Positions 24,700 to 32,574 of a DNA stretch of 64,000 nt are shown here, one piece after another. Made by a program: the position numbers and the translations under genes. The stretch's first letter is position 1. Each line of letters begins with the position of its first letter. The notes under the pieces were generated by a model, which did no database searches, was not told where the DNA came from, and saw only the letters and a program-made list of their open reading frames with translations. Source of the stretch: Candidatus Pantoea formicae (GTDB lineage: Bacteria; Pseudomonadota; Gammaproteobacteria; Enterobacterales; Enterobacteriaceae); the NCBI RefSeq assembly GCF_011752625.1, contig NZ_VWXD01000005.1, positions 186,001 to 250,000 of the forward strand, written 5' to 3'.

Positions 24700-25980
24700 A
24701 TGCAATCGAACGAATACTGGTTTGGCTTACCGAAAAAGATGTTCTGGGGCTTCCTCGCTATCGCGATTTTTATGGCGGGTGATGGCTTTGAAATGGCGTT
24801 TCTGTCGCGCCATATCACGGATATGGGCTTTACCCCTGCGCAATCTGCGGTGGTGTTTACTTTCTATGGTTTAGCGGCGGCACTGGCAGCTTGGGCGTCT
24901 GGCGTGGTGGCTGAGCTGATCACCCCGCAGCGCGCGATGATGATTGGCTTTGTGCTGTGGATCGTGATGCATGCGCTGTTTATGTCGCTGGGGCTTGGCC
25001 TGCGTAATTATCCGCTGATGGTGCTGTTCTACGGCATCCGTGGGTTGGCTTATCCGCTGTTTATCTACTCGTTCATGATGATGCTGGTGCAGGTCTTGCC
25101 ACGTGAGAAACTGGCAGCAGCAACCGGCTGGTTCTGGGCGATGTACTCCGTCGGCATCGGCGTGGTCGGCAGCTATCTGCCAAGTCTGACCATCCCGATG
25201 CTGGGGGAAACCGGCACGCTTTGGCTGGCGATCGTCTGGGTGGCCTGTGGCGGGATTCTGGCTTACTTCAGCCTGCGCAATGTGCCGGTGGATCGCTCGC
25301 GGGTGAATTTGCCGATGCGTGACAAAATGACTGAGATGTCGCGTGCCGTGACCATCCTGTTCACCAATCAGCATGTGTTTTATGCCTGCCTGATTCGCAT
25401 CATCAACACGCTGTCGCTGTTTGGCTTTGCCATCATTATGCCGCTGCTGTTTGTCGATCGTCTCGGCTTCACCATCTCTGAATGGCTGCAGATCTGGGCG
25501 GTGTTCTTCTTCGTCACCATCTTCACCAACATCTTCTGGGGCATCACCGGTGAGAAGCTAGGCTGGATCCGTCAGGTACGCTGGTTCGGTTGTTTGGGAA
25601 TGGCGATTTCCAGCCTGATGTTTTACTACCTGCCGCTGTATGCCGGTCACAACTTCTGGGTGGCGCTGATTCCGGCAGTGATGCTGGGGATCTTTGTGGC
25701 GGCGTTTGTGCCGATGACGGCGGTGTTCCCGACGCTGGAACCGCATCACAAAGGTGCCGCCGTCTCGATCTACAACTTGTCGGCGGGCCTGAGCAATTTC
25801 GTGGCACCAGCCATCGCTTCAGTGATGTTGCCGTTCTTTGATATTGTCGGGGTGGTATGGGCTTACACCGCGCTGTATGTGTTTGCGGGCGTGCTGACAT
25901 TTATTATTCGCGTGCCGCAGCCGGGGCATACCCGAGAGGAGAGGGCGGTGAAATCGCGAGTCGCGGAGCAGCGTAGCTAA
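24700..25980 (+). CDS. dalT: Pentitol (D-arabinitol) MFS transporter
   Basis: A 426-residue major facilitator with about 12 membrane segments, closely resembling the Klebsiella D-arabinitol/ribitol transporters DalT and RbtT. The start is WFGLPKKMFWGFLAIAIF, then MAGDGFEMAFLSRHI, YGIRGLAYPLFIYSFMM, RIINTLSLFGFAIIMPL and HKGAAVSIYNLSAGLSNF. I preferred ATG 24700, with AAGG about eight bases upstream, to the in-frame GTG at 24691. Its position after a dehydrogenase and xylulokinase favours D-arabinitol over ribitol. Confidence 0.88.
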   Translation: MQSNEYWFGLPKKMFWGFLAIAIFMAGDGFEMAFLSRHITDMGFTPAQSAVVFTFYGLAAALAAWASGVVAELITPQRAMMIGFVLWIVMHALFMSLGLGLRNYPLMVLFYGIRGLAYPLFIYSFMMMLVQVLPREKLAAATGWFWAMYSVGIGVVGSYLPSLTIPMLGETGTLWLAIVWVACGGILAYFSLRNVPVDRSRVNLPMRDKMTEMSRAVTILFTNQHVFYACLIRIINTLSLFGFAIIMPLLFVDRLGFTISEWLQIWAVFFFVTIFTNIFWGITGEKLGWIRQVRWFGCLGMAISSLMFYYLPLYAGHNFWVALIPAVMLGIFVAAFVPMTAVFPTLEPHHKGAAVSIYNLSAGLSNFVAPAIASVMLPFFDIVGVVWAYTALYVFAGVLTFIIRVPQPGHTREERAVKSRVAEQRS

Positions 25981-25987
25981 TGGAAAA

Positions 25988-26008
25988 ACGGCGGCCCAGG
26001 GCCGCCGT
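25988..26008. terminator. Bidirectional terminator between dalT and yfcH
   Basis: Perfect 10-bp inverted repeat ACGGCGGCCC / GGGCCGCCGT around one base, between convergent genes. On the minus strand it is followed by TTTTTCC, and on the plus strand by CTGTCT, so termination is likely stronger for yfcH. Confidence 0.8.
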
Positions 26009-26015
26009 CTGTCTA

Positions 26016-26909
26016 TCAGACCACATCCTGTAGCGCTTCCTGTAGATCATACCAACGGAAGCCAAAACCCGACTCCTCCAACCGTTTCGGTAATACGTGT
26101 TGTCCACCGAGCACCAACACCGCGGATTCGCCCATCATCAATTTAATCGCACTGGCAGGCGTGCGCATAAACGCCGGTCGATGCATCACGTGGCCAAGGG
26201 TGGCGGCGAACTGCTCATTGCGTACCGCATAAGGCGCGACCATGTTGAAAGGTCCACTCAGGTTGTTATTATCGATCAGCCAGATGATCGCGTTAACCAG
26301 ATCGTCAATGTGAATCCACGGCAGATACTGCTTACCACTGCCAATTGGACCGCCGACGCCCAGTTTGAACGGCAGCTTCATTTTTGCCAGAGCGCCGCCT
26401 TCCTCTGCCAACACTACGCCAGTACGTAATAAGCAAACGCGGGTGCGATCGCTCTGTGCATTAAGCGCCAGCTGTTCCCAACGTGCACACAGGGCATGAG
26501 TGAACTCATCGTGACCGGGATCGTCTTCCGTTAATACCAGATCGCCGGTATCACCATAAAAGCCGGTCGCGGAACCGGAGATTAAAAAATGCGGTGGGTT
26601 GCTGCTGGCGTGGATCAGTGAAACGATTTGCTCTGTCATTTGCCAGCGACTTTCACATAGCCGCTGCTTCTGTTGTTCGGTCCAGCGCTTATCCGCGATC
26701 GGTTCGCCCGCCAGATTGATCACACCATCAATGCCATTGAGATCGGGTTGCTGATTGATGCCGGACCACAGCGAAACGCGGGGATCCAGTTTGTCCCGTG
26801 CAGCCGCGACATCTCGGGTGACGACGTTCACCTGATGGCCGAGTAACAGCAGACGCGGTATCAGATGGCGGCCAATCAAACCCGTACCGCCGGTTATAAG
26901 CAGGTGCAT
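26016..26909 (-). CDS. yfcH: YfcH, NAD-dependent epimerase/dehydratase-like protein
   Basis: A 297-residue atypical SDR (SDR39U1 type) with the N-terminal nucleotide-binding motif LITGGTGLIGRHLIP. Family motifs include GVINLAGEPIADKRW, LISGSATGFYGD, RTGVVLAEEGGALAKM, LPWIHIDDLV and a C-terminal DUF1731-like end (VLPKRLEESGFGFRWYDLQEAL). The reaction is unknown. In E. coli it lies near hisP and folX; here folX and yfcG are absent between yfcH and yfcF. The start ATG has GGAGGCTC upstream. Confidence 0.92.
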   Translation of the reverse strand: MHLLITGGTGLIGRHLIPRLLLLGHQVNVVTRDVAAARDKLDPRVSLWSGINQQPDLNGIDGVINLAGEPIADKRWTEQQKQRLCESRWQMTEQIVSLIHASSNPPHFLISGSATGFYGDTGDLVLTEDDPGHDEFTHALCARWEQLALNAQSDRTRVCLLRTGVVLAEEGGALAKMKLPFKLGVGGPIGSGKQYLPWIHIDDLVNAIIWLIDNNNLSGPFNMVAPYAVRNEQFAATLGHVMHRPAFMRTPASAIKLMMGESAVLVLGGQHVLPKRLEESGFGFRWYDLQEALQDVV

Positions 26910-27111
26910 GTTGAGCCTCCTTGTAATTTATTTTCTGCTCAGATTGATCATAGAAGAGAAGCGTTCGGATAGCGTGACAGCGCTTACGCTAATGAAGAAA
27001 AAGGGAAAGTTTGTACTGGCCTTAAGGTCAAAGATCCGACCAGCACACCATTGCCTTAACAAATAAAAATCGGTAAATAGAAAGCACACCTGATGCTTAT
27101 TGAGGCAGCCG

Positions 27112-27753
27112 ATGAACTATCCATCCATCACCTTGTGGTCCGATTCATCCTTTTTCAGTCCTTACGCCATGTCGGTCTACGTTGCACTCACCGAGAAGGG
27201 CATTCCCTTCACCCTGAAGCGCGTGGACCTGGCGCAAAACGCACAGCTTGATGATGACTACCGCGCGCTGTCGCTGACGTGCCGTGTGCCTACGCTGCAA
27301 ATTGATGATCTGGTGCTCAATGAATCTTCAGCGATTGCTGAATACCTTGAAGAGCGCTTTCCTGCCCCTGAATTTGAGCGTCTCTATCCGCGCGATCGTG
27401 AAAAGCGTGCGCATGCGCGTGAAGTACAGGCGTGGTTGCGCAGTGATTTAATGGCGCTGCGTGCTGAACGCCCGACGGAAGTGCTGTTTGCCGGTGAGCG
27501 CTTTGCACCATTAACCCCGGCAGGCGAGCAGGCCGCCAGCAAGTTGATTGCGGCGGTTCAACGCCTGCTGCCGGATGGACAACAAAACCTGTTTGGTGAA
27601 TGGTCGATTGCCGACACCGATCTGGCCGTGATGATTAATCGTTTGGCGCTGCATGGCGACACGTTGCCGGTGAAATTGCAGCATTACGCCGAGTTTCAGT
27701 GGCAGCGCGCGTCAGTGCAATTGTGGCTGGCCGAATCGGGCAAATCTCGCTAA
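27112..27753 (+). CDS. yfcF: Glutathione S-transferase YfcF
   Basis: A 213-residue GST with an N-terminal thioredoxin-like domain (ITLWSDSSFFSPYAMSVYVALTEKG), the glutathione-binding cis-Pro/ESSAIAEYLEERF segment at about 63-78, and an alpha-helical C-terminal domain (EVQAWLRSDLMALRAERPTE; FGEWSIADTDLAVMINRL). It matches E. coli YfcF, which has disulfide-bond oxidoreductase and peroxidase-type activity. I chose ATG 27112 with TGAGG upstream; a TTG four codons earlier is in frame. yfcD follows 111 bp later. Confidence 0.92.
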   Translation: MNYPSITLWSDSSFFSPYAMSVYVALTEKGIPFTLKRVDLAQNAQLDDDYRALSLTCRVPTLQIDDLVLNESSAIAEYLEERFPAPEFERLYPRDREKRAHAREVQAWLRSDLMALRAERPTEVLFAGERFAPLTPAGEQAASKLIAAVQRLLPDGQQNLFGEWSIADTDLAVMINRLALHGDTLPVKLQHYAEFQWQRASVQLWLAESGKSR

Positions 27754-27864
27754 GCACGAAGAGCCTTGCGGAGGCGAAAAGAACGCTTTACCTTACCGCT
27801 CATTCTAATAAAGCATCGCAAACAGGCGCGTGCTGGGCACGCCGAAAACAGAAAAGGGTTACGG

Positions 27865-28410
27865 ATGGTGGATCAAACGGCAGATAGCGGTATCGAGTGG
27901 GTTGATATCGTTAGTGAAGAGAACGAAGTCATTGCGCAGGCCAGCCGTGCGCAGATGCGCGCGCAGAATTTGCGTCATCGTGCGACCTACATCGTGGTGC
28001 ATGATGGCATGGGCAAAATTCTGGTGCAGCGTCGCACTGAAATCAAAGACTTCATGCCGGGTATGCTCGATGCAACCGCTGGTGGCGTAGTGCAGAGTGG
28101 TGAAGACATGCTGGAATCTGCACGCCGTGAAGCGGAAGAAGAGCTAGGCATCGCTGCTGTGCCGTTTGCCGAACATGGCAAATTCTACTTCGAAGATCAG
28201 CACTGTCGCGTCTGGGGCGGTTTGTTCAGCTGTGTGTCGCATGGTCCGTTTGCCATGCAGGAAGAAGAAGTCGACGAAGTGTTCTGGATGACGCCGGAAG
28301 AAATCACCGCACGCTGCGATGAATTCACCGATGACTCGCTCAAAGCCGTATCACTGTGGCTGAGCCGTAACAGTGACGCCGCTCGTCGCAAGCAGAGCAG
28401 CGAATCCTGA
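27865..28410 (+). CDS. yfcD: Nudix hydrolase YfcD
   Basis: A 181-residue Nudix protein with the box GGVVQSGEDMLESARREAEEELGI at about 73-96, including the REAEEE metal-binding core. The N-terminus EWVDIVSEENEVIAQASR and the core LRHRATYIVVHDGMGKILVQRRT resemble IPP isomerase-like Nudix enzymes. The substrate is not established. ATG 27865 matches the E. coli start; the open frame extends 33 codons upstream without family similarity. It ends at a terminator shared with the convergent aminotransferase. Confidence 0.94.
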   Translation: MVDQTADSGIEWVDIVSEENEVIAQASRAQMRAQNLRHRATYIVVHDGMGKILVQRRTEIKDFMPGMLDATAGGVVQSGEDMLESARREAEEELGIAAVPFAEHGKFYFEDQHCRVWGGLFSCVSHGPFAMQEEEVDEVFWMTPEEITARCDEFTDDSLKAVSLWLSRNSDAARRKQSSES

Positions 28411-28428
28411 GTTCCCGCTGCGATTGAA

Positions 28429-28455
28429 CAAGGCGCCCCCTCGGCGCCTTTGTTG
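28429..28455. terminator. Bidirectional terminator between yfcD and puuE
   Basis: Stem AAGGCGCC / GGCGCCTT with loop CCCTC, followed by TGTTGTTT on the plus strand, in the 48-bp gap between convergent genes. Confidence 0.85.
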
Positions 28456-28458
28456 TTT

Positions 28459-29718
28459 CTAATGCTCGCGCATAATGTCTTTGAGCAGTTGCAGTGCCTT
28501 ATCGAACTGCGGCTGCGGAATCGTCAGCGGATAAAGAAAGCGGATCACATTACTGTGCACGCCGCAGGTCAGCAAAATCAGCCCTTGTGCCAACGCCTGC
28601 AACTGAATCGCTTTGGTGATTTCCGCTGATGGCCGACCTGCGGCATCCTGAAACTCTGCCGCTATCATCGAACCGTAACCACGCACTTCAGCGAGCGACT
28701 GGCAGCCAGCTTCACGCAGGGTAGCGATGAGTTGTTCCCCCAGTTGATTGGCGCGTGCGCACAATTGCTCCTCATCAATGATATCCAACACCGCATGCGC
28801 TGCGGCTATCGCTGGGGGACTGCCCGCATAGGTGCCGCCCAAACCACCCGGCTCTGGGGCATCCATCACTTCGGCGCGCCCGGATACGGCTGATAGCGGG
28901 AACCCGCCCGCCAGACTTTTTGCCATGGTGATCAAGTCCGGCTGTACATCGTAGTACTCGCTGGCGAACAGCTTGCCGGTGCGCGCAAAACCGGTCTGGA
29001 TCTCATCGGCAATTAACAAGATGCCGTGACGATCGCACAGGGCGCGTAATGCAGAAACAAACTCCGGCGGCGCAACATAAAAACCTCCTTCGCCCTGTAC
29101 GGGTTCGAAAATGATCGCCGCCACCTGCTGCGGACTGATATCGCTGCGGAAAATGGCCTCAAGACTCTCGAGTGACTGATGCACGCTCACGTTGTGCAGC
29201 GCATTAGGATACTGGGCGTGAAATACCGAGCCGGCGAACGGCCCAAAACCGGTTTTATAAGGCACCACTTTACCTGTCAGCGACATTGTCATATGGGTGC
29301 GTCCGTGAAACGCGCCTGTGAATGCGATAATGCCAGGACGCCTAGTCGCCGCGCGGGCAATTTTCACCGCATTCTCCACCGCCTCCGCGCCGCTGGAGAA
29401 GAACGTGGTTTTCACCTCGCCGTGTATAGGCACGCGCTGATTAAGCCGCTCGGCGAGATGAATATAGTTTTCATAGGGGATGATCTGAAACGCGGTATGG
29501 GTAAAACAATCCAACTGCTGGTGCACGGCCGCCATCACTTTCGGATGACGATGCCCGGTATTTAGCACCGCAATGCCTGCCGCGAAGTCAGTATATTCAC
29601 GCCCGTTCTGATCCCAAACCGTGGCGTTTTCCGCCTTCACCGCATAAAAATCACACATCACACCCACACCGCGCGGCGTGGCTTTCAATCGACGGCTGTG
29701 CACATCACTGTTGCTCAT
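28459..29718 (-). CDS. puuE: 4-aminobutyrate aminotransferase (PuuE/GabT type)
   Basis: Class III PLP aminotransferase of 419 residues converting GABA and 2-oxoglutarate to succinate semialdehyde and glutamate. PLP residues are visible: IADEIQTGFARTGKLF (Asp near 238) and the Schiff-base lysine in TMAKSLAGGFPL (near 267). The N-terminus RRLKATPRGVGVMCDF and the C-terminus NVIRFLYPLTIPQPQFD are closer to PuuE than to GabT. No puu or gab partners are in view, so it looks like an orphan gene; in E. coli yfcC occupies this region. ATG 29718 is preferred over the adjacent ATG for spacing from GAGG. Confidence 0.85.
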   Translation of the reverse strand: MSNSDVHSRRLKATPRGVGVMCDFYAVKAENATVWDQNGREYTDFAAGIAVLNTGHRHPKVMAAVHQQLDCFTHTAFQIIPYENYIHLAERLNQRVPIHGEVKTTFFSSGAEAVENAVKIARAATRRPGIIAFTGAFHGRTHMTMSLTGKVVPYKTGFGPFAGSVFHAQYPNALHNVSVHQSLESLEAIFRSDISPQQVAAIIFEPVQGEGGFYVAPPEFVSALRALCDRHGILLIADEIQTGFARTGKLFASEYYDVQPDLITMAKSLAGGFPLSAVSGRAEVMDAPEPGGLGGTYAGSPPAIAAAHAVLDIIDEEQLCARANQLGEQLIATLREAGCQSLAEVRGYGSMIAAEFQDAAGRPSAEITKAIQLQALAQGLILLTCGVHSNVIRFLYPLTIPQPQFDKALQLLKDIMREH

Positions 29719-29820
29719 CATTCACCTCGCAATTCACGGGAGCCTGTCATCAGTGTGAGCGGCAGGGTGTTTTTTCGCCAGTGAATGGCTGCGTGAAAGT
29801 CGCCACGTTACATTCGCTCT

Positions 29821-30078
29821 GAATGCGAAGGTGTGCGCCACAGAAGTGATGATGAAGTTTGAAGGGCAGGGAAGGCCAGTGCCAACAGAAACGCGCAAGA
29901 ACCCTCCTCACAAACGCTAAGAATGCGGAGGTGTGCACTGCAAAAGCGATGATATTTGAAAGGCAGGAAAGGCCAGTGCCAACAGAAACGCGCAAGAACC
30001 CTCCTCACAAACGGTAAGAATGCGGAGGTGTGCACTGCAAAAGCGGTGATGATCTTTGAAAGACAGGGAAGGCCAGTG
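29821..30078. repeat. Tandem direct repeats of about 97-100 bp (2.6 copies)
   Basis: Copy 1 (29821-29920), copy 2 (29921-30017) and partial copy 3 (30018-30078) each begin GAATGCGRAGGTGTGC. Copies 1 and 2 run through GGCCAGTGCCAACAGAAACG to CCTCCTCACAAACG, and copies 2 and 3 are near identical where they overlap. Together with the following elements they fill the noncoding gap between puuE and pta. No coding signal supports the frames that cross it. Confidence 0.85.
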
Positions 30079-30165
30079 CGAAGAGCGAAGCGTCCGCGCC
30101 ACGGACGGCGCGGCCGATCTGCAGGGATGCGTTAATCCTTCGCGATCGGACTGGCCTTCCCTGTC
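30062..30165. repeat. Nested inverted-repeat element, copy 2
   Basis: Perfect 16-bp outer arms GACAGGGAAGGCCAGT (30062-30077) and ACTGGCCTTCCCTGTC (30150-30165) enclose an inner hairpin CCGCGCC / GGCGCGG (30094-30100 / 30107-30113) and the segment CCGATCTGCAGGGATGCG. Design and core match the element at 20553-20651, while the outer arms differ. The left arm is also contained in the upstream direct repeats, which lack the right arm. Confidence 0.8.
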
Positions 30166-30187
30166 GTTTACACCGGGCATTCAGCGA

Positions 30188-30271
30188 CAATTGCACCCGG
30201 CCCGCAGCAACAATTACACCCGGCCCGCAGCAACAATTACACCCAGCCCACAGCAACAACTGCACCCAGCC
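30188..30271. repeat. 23-bp tandem repeat (3.7 copies)
   Basis: Units at 30188-30210, 30211-30233 and 30234-30256, plus 15 bp of a fourth at 30257-30271. Each starts CAATTRCACCC and ends CAGCAA, with one to three mismatches between neighbours. There are no spacers, so this is not a CRISPR array. It lies just before the pta terminator. Confidence 0.9.
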
Positions 30272-30295
30272 TTCACCACCCACCAATCTTAAAGC

Positions 30296-30330
30296 AAAAA
30301 AAAGAGCACAAGGTTTAACCCTCATGCTCT
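30296..30330 (-). terminator. Terminator of ackA-pta
   Basis: On the minus strand the stem AGAGCA / TGCTCT encloses a partly self-paired loop (GGGTTTAAACCTT) and is followed by eight T residues. It lies 27 bp after the pta stop. Confidence 0.85.
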
Positions 30331-30356
30331 CCACATTCAGCGGCAAGAAAAAGAAA

Positions 30357-32501
30357 TTAGCCTTCCGCCTGCTGTGACTGAATCGCGGTCAGTGCGATGG
30401 TATAAACAATGTCATCCACCAATGCGCCACGTGACAGATCGTTCACTGGCTTGCGCATACCCTGCAGCATCGGCCCGATAGAAATCAGGTCGGCCGAACG
30501 CTGAACCGCTTTATAAGTGGTGTTACCGGTGTTCAGATCCGGGAAGATAAACACAGTAGCGCGACCTGCAACCGCTGAGTTTGGCGCTTTCGATTTCGCG
30601 ACATCTTCCATAATCGCGGCGTCATACTGCAACGGACCATCGATCACCAGGTCAGGACGTTTCTCCTGCGCGATACGCGTCGCTTCGCGTACCTTCTCAA
30701 CGTCGCTACCCGCACCGGAGTTACCGGTTGAGTAAGAAATCATCGCCACGCGTGGATCGATACCAAAGGCTTTGGCGGAATCCGCAGACTGAATCGCGAT
30801 CTCTGCCAGCTGTTCTGGATTCGGATCCGGGTTAATCGCACAGTCGCCATACACCAGCACCTGCTCAGGCAGCAGCATAAAGAACACAGAAGACACCAGT
30901 GAGCTGTTTGGCGCGGTCTTGATCAACTGCAACGGCGGACGAATGGTATTCGCGGTGGTGTGCACGGCACCCGACACCAAACCGTCCACTTCGCCACGCT
31001 CCAGCATCATGGTGCCGAGCATCACGTTATCTTCCAATTGCTCCTGCGCAACCACTTCAGTCATGCCTTTGCTCTTACGCAACTCAACCAAACGCGGCAC
31101 ATAATTCTCGCGCACCACTTCTGGATCGACGATCTCAATGCCCTGGCCCAGCACCACACCCTGAGCGGCTGCAACACGCTGGATCTCGTCTGGATTACCC
31201 AACAGCACACAAGATGCAATGCCACGTTCGGCGCAAATCGCAGCGGCTTTCACCGTACGCGGCTCGTCGCCTTCTGGCAGCACAATGCGTTTGCCAGCTT
31301 TACGTGCCAGCTCGGTCAACTGATAACGGAAGGCTGGCGGTGAGAGACGACGGCTGCGTTCGGAAGTCGCAGTGAGTGATTCCACCCAATCGGCATCGAT
31401 AAAGCTGGCGACATACTCCTGCACTTTCTCAATACGCTGGGTATCATCCGCAGGCACTTCCAGATTAAAACTCTGCAGGCTCAGTGAGGTCTGCCAGGTA
31501 TTGGTTTTCACCATAAACACCGGCAGGCCAGTCTGGAAAGCACGCTCACACAGACGCGCAATCGGCGCTTCAATCTGATAACCACCGGTCAGCAACACGG
31601 CACCAATCTCGATTCCGTTCATCGCGGCGAGACAAGCGGCAACCAACACGTCGGGACGGTCAGCCGACGTCACCAGCAGTGAACCTGGACGGAAGTGCTC
31701 CAGCATGTGTGGAATGCTACGTGCACAGAACGTCACAGATTTCACGCGGCGGGTCTGAATCTCACCCTCGTTGATGATATCTGCATTGAGATGGCGGCAC
31801 ATATCGATGGCACGCGTAGCGATTAGATCAAAGCTCCACGGCACACAACCAAGAATCGGCAATGGGCTGTTAGCGAACAGCTGCTTAGGATCGATATTGG
31901 CAATGTTTGCTTTGGTCGAATCATCGAAGATTTCAGACAGGTCAGGGCGCGTACGACCCTGCTCATCCACCGGGGCGTTCAGCTTGTTAATGATCACGCC
32001 GGTGATGTTTTTGTTCTTACTGCCGCCAAAGCTGCTTTGCGTTAATTCAATTCGCTCTTTCAACTGTGCGGGCGAATCATTGCCCAGCGCCGTCACGAAA
32101 ACGATCTCGGCGTTAAGGGTCTTGGCGATTTCATAGTTCAGTGAGGAAGCAAACTGATGCTTACGCGTTGGCACTAACCCTTCCACCAGCACTACTTCCG
32201 CGTCTTGCGCATTCGCGTGGTAGTTAGCAATGATCTCTTCCATCAACACGTCTTGCTGGTTCGAACCCAACAGTGACTCAACGCGTGACATCTGCAGCGG
32301 TTCAGCGGCAGGAATCGCGGAGTTCTTACGGATGATGGTGGTGGTCTGGTCCGGCGCATCGCCGCCCGCACGTGGCTGGGCAATCGGCTTGAATACGCTC
32401 AGGCGGACGCCTTTGCGCTCCATGGCACGGATCACGCCGAGGCTGACGCTGGTCAGGCCGACGCTGGTGCCGGTGGGGATGAGCATGATTGTACGTGACA
32501 C
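30357..32501 (-). CDS. pta: Phosphate acetyltransferase
   Basis: Interconverts acetyl-CoA and acetyl phosphate in the acetate overflow and assimilation pathway. The 714-residue long-form enzyme has an N-terminal P-loop-like/DRTGG regulatory part (MLIPTGTSVGLTSVSLGVIRAM, then VLLTGGYQIEAPIARL) and a C-terminal catalytic PTA_PTB domain from about residue 390 (RIVLPEGDEPRTVKAA, GLVSGAVHTTANTIRP, SYSTGNSGAGSDVEKV). The long form is typical of Enterobacterales and responds to NADH and pyruvate. It lies 73 bp downstream of ackA with a hairpin in the gap. Confidence 0.98.
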   Translation of the reverse strand: MSRTIMLIPTGTSVGLTSVSLGVIRAMERKGVRLSVFKPIAQPRAGGDAPDQTTTIIRKNSAIPAAEPLQMSRVESLLGSNQQDVLMEEIIANYHANAQDAEVVLVEGLVPTRKHQFASSLNYEIAKTLNAEIVFVTALGNDSPAQLKERIELTQSSFGGSKNKNITGVIINKLNAPVDEQGRTRPDLSEIFDDSTKANIANIDPKQLFANSPLPILGCVPWSFDLIATRAIDMCRHLNADIINEGEIQTRRVKSVTFCARSIPHMLEHFRPGSLLVTSADRPDVLVAACLAAMNGIEIGAVLLTGGYQIEAPIARLCERAFQTGLPVFMVKTNTWQTSLSLQSFNLEVPADDTQRIEKVQEYVASFIDADWVESLTATSERSRRLSPPAFRYQLTELARKAGKRIVLPEGDEPRTVKAAAICAERGIASCVLLGNPDEIQRVAAAQGVVLGQGIEIVDPEVVRENYVPRLVELRKSKGMTEVVAQEQLEDNVMLGTMMLERGEVDGLVSGAVHTTANTIRPPLQLIKTAPNSSLVSSVFFMLLPEQVLVYGDCAINPDPNPEQLAEIAIQSADSAKAFGIDPRVAMISYSTGNSGAGSDVEKVREATRIAQEKRPDLVIDGPLQYDAAIMEDVAKSKAPNSAVAGRATVFIFPDLNTGNTTYKAVQRSADLISIGPMLQGMRKPVNDLSRGALVDDIVYTIALTAIQSQQAEG

Positions 32502-32540
32502 TATTGAAACCTCTCAGGTGTTGCAGACTAGCCAAAACAA

Positions 32541-32564
32541 CTCCGTCAGCCTGAGCTGACGGAG
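32541..32564 (-). terminator. Intercistronic hairpin between ackA and pta
   Basis: Perfect 9-bp stem CTCCGTCAG / CTGACGGAG with a 6-nt loop. Read on the minus strand it is followed by TTGTTTTGG, a partial terminator tail. It probably sets the ackA:pta transcript ratio or shields the upstream ackA message. Confidence 0.65.
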
Positions 32565-32574
32565 AGAAGTGTAT

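Noticed and set aside
30188..30271. Possible CRISPR array
   Set aside because: The 23-bp units are directly adjacent with no spacers, and no cas gene is in the window.
29750..30346. Several overlapping ORFs in the puuE-pta gap
   Set aside because: They are generated by the direct repeats, read in several frames, and repeat the same peptide. The DNA repeats explain them.
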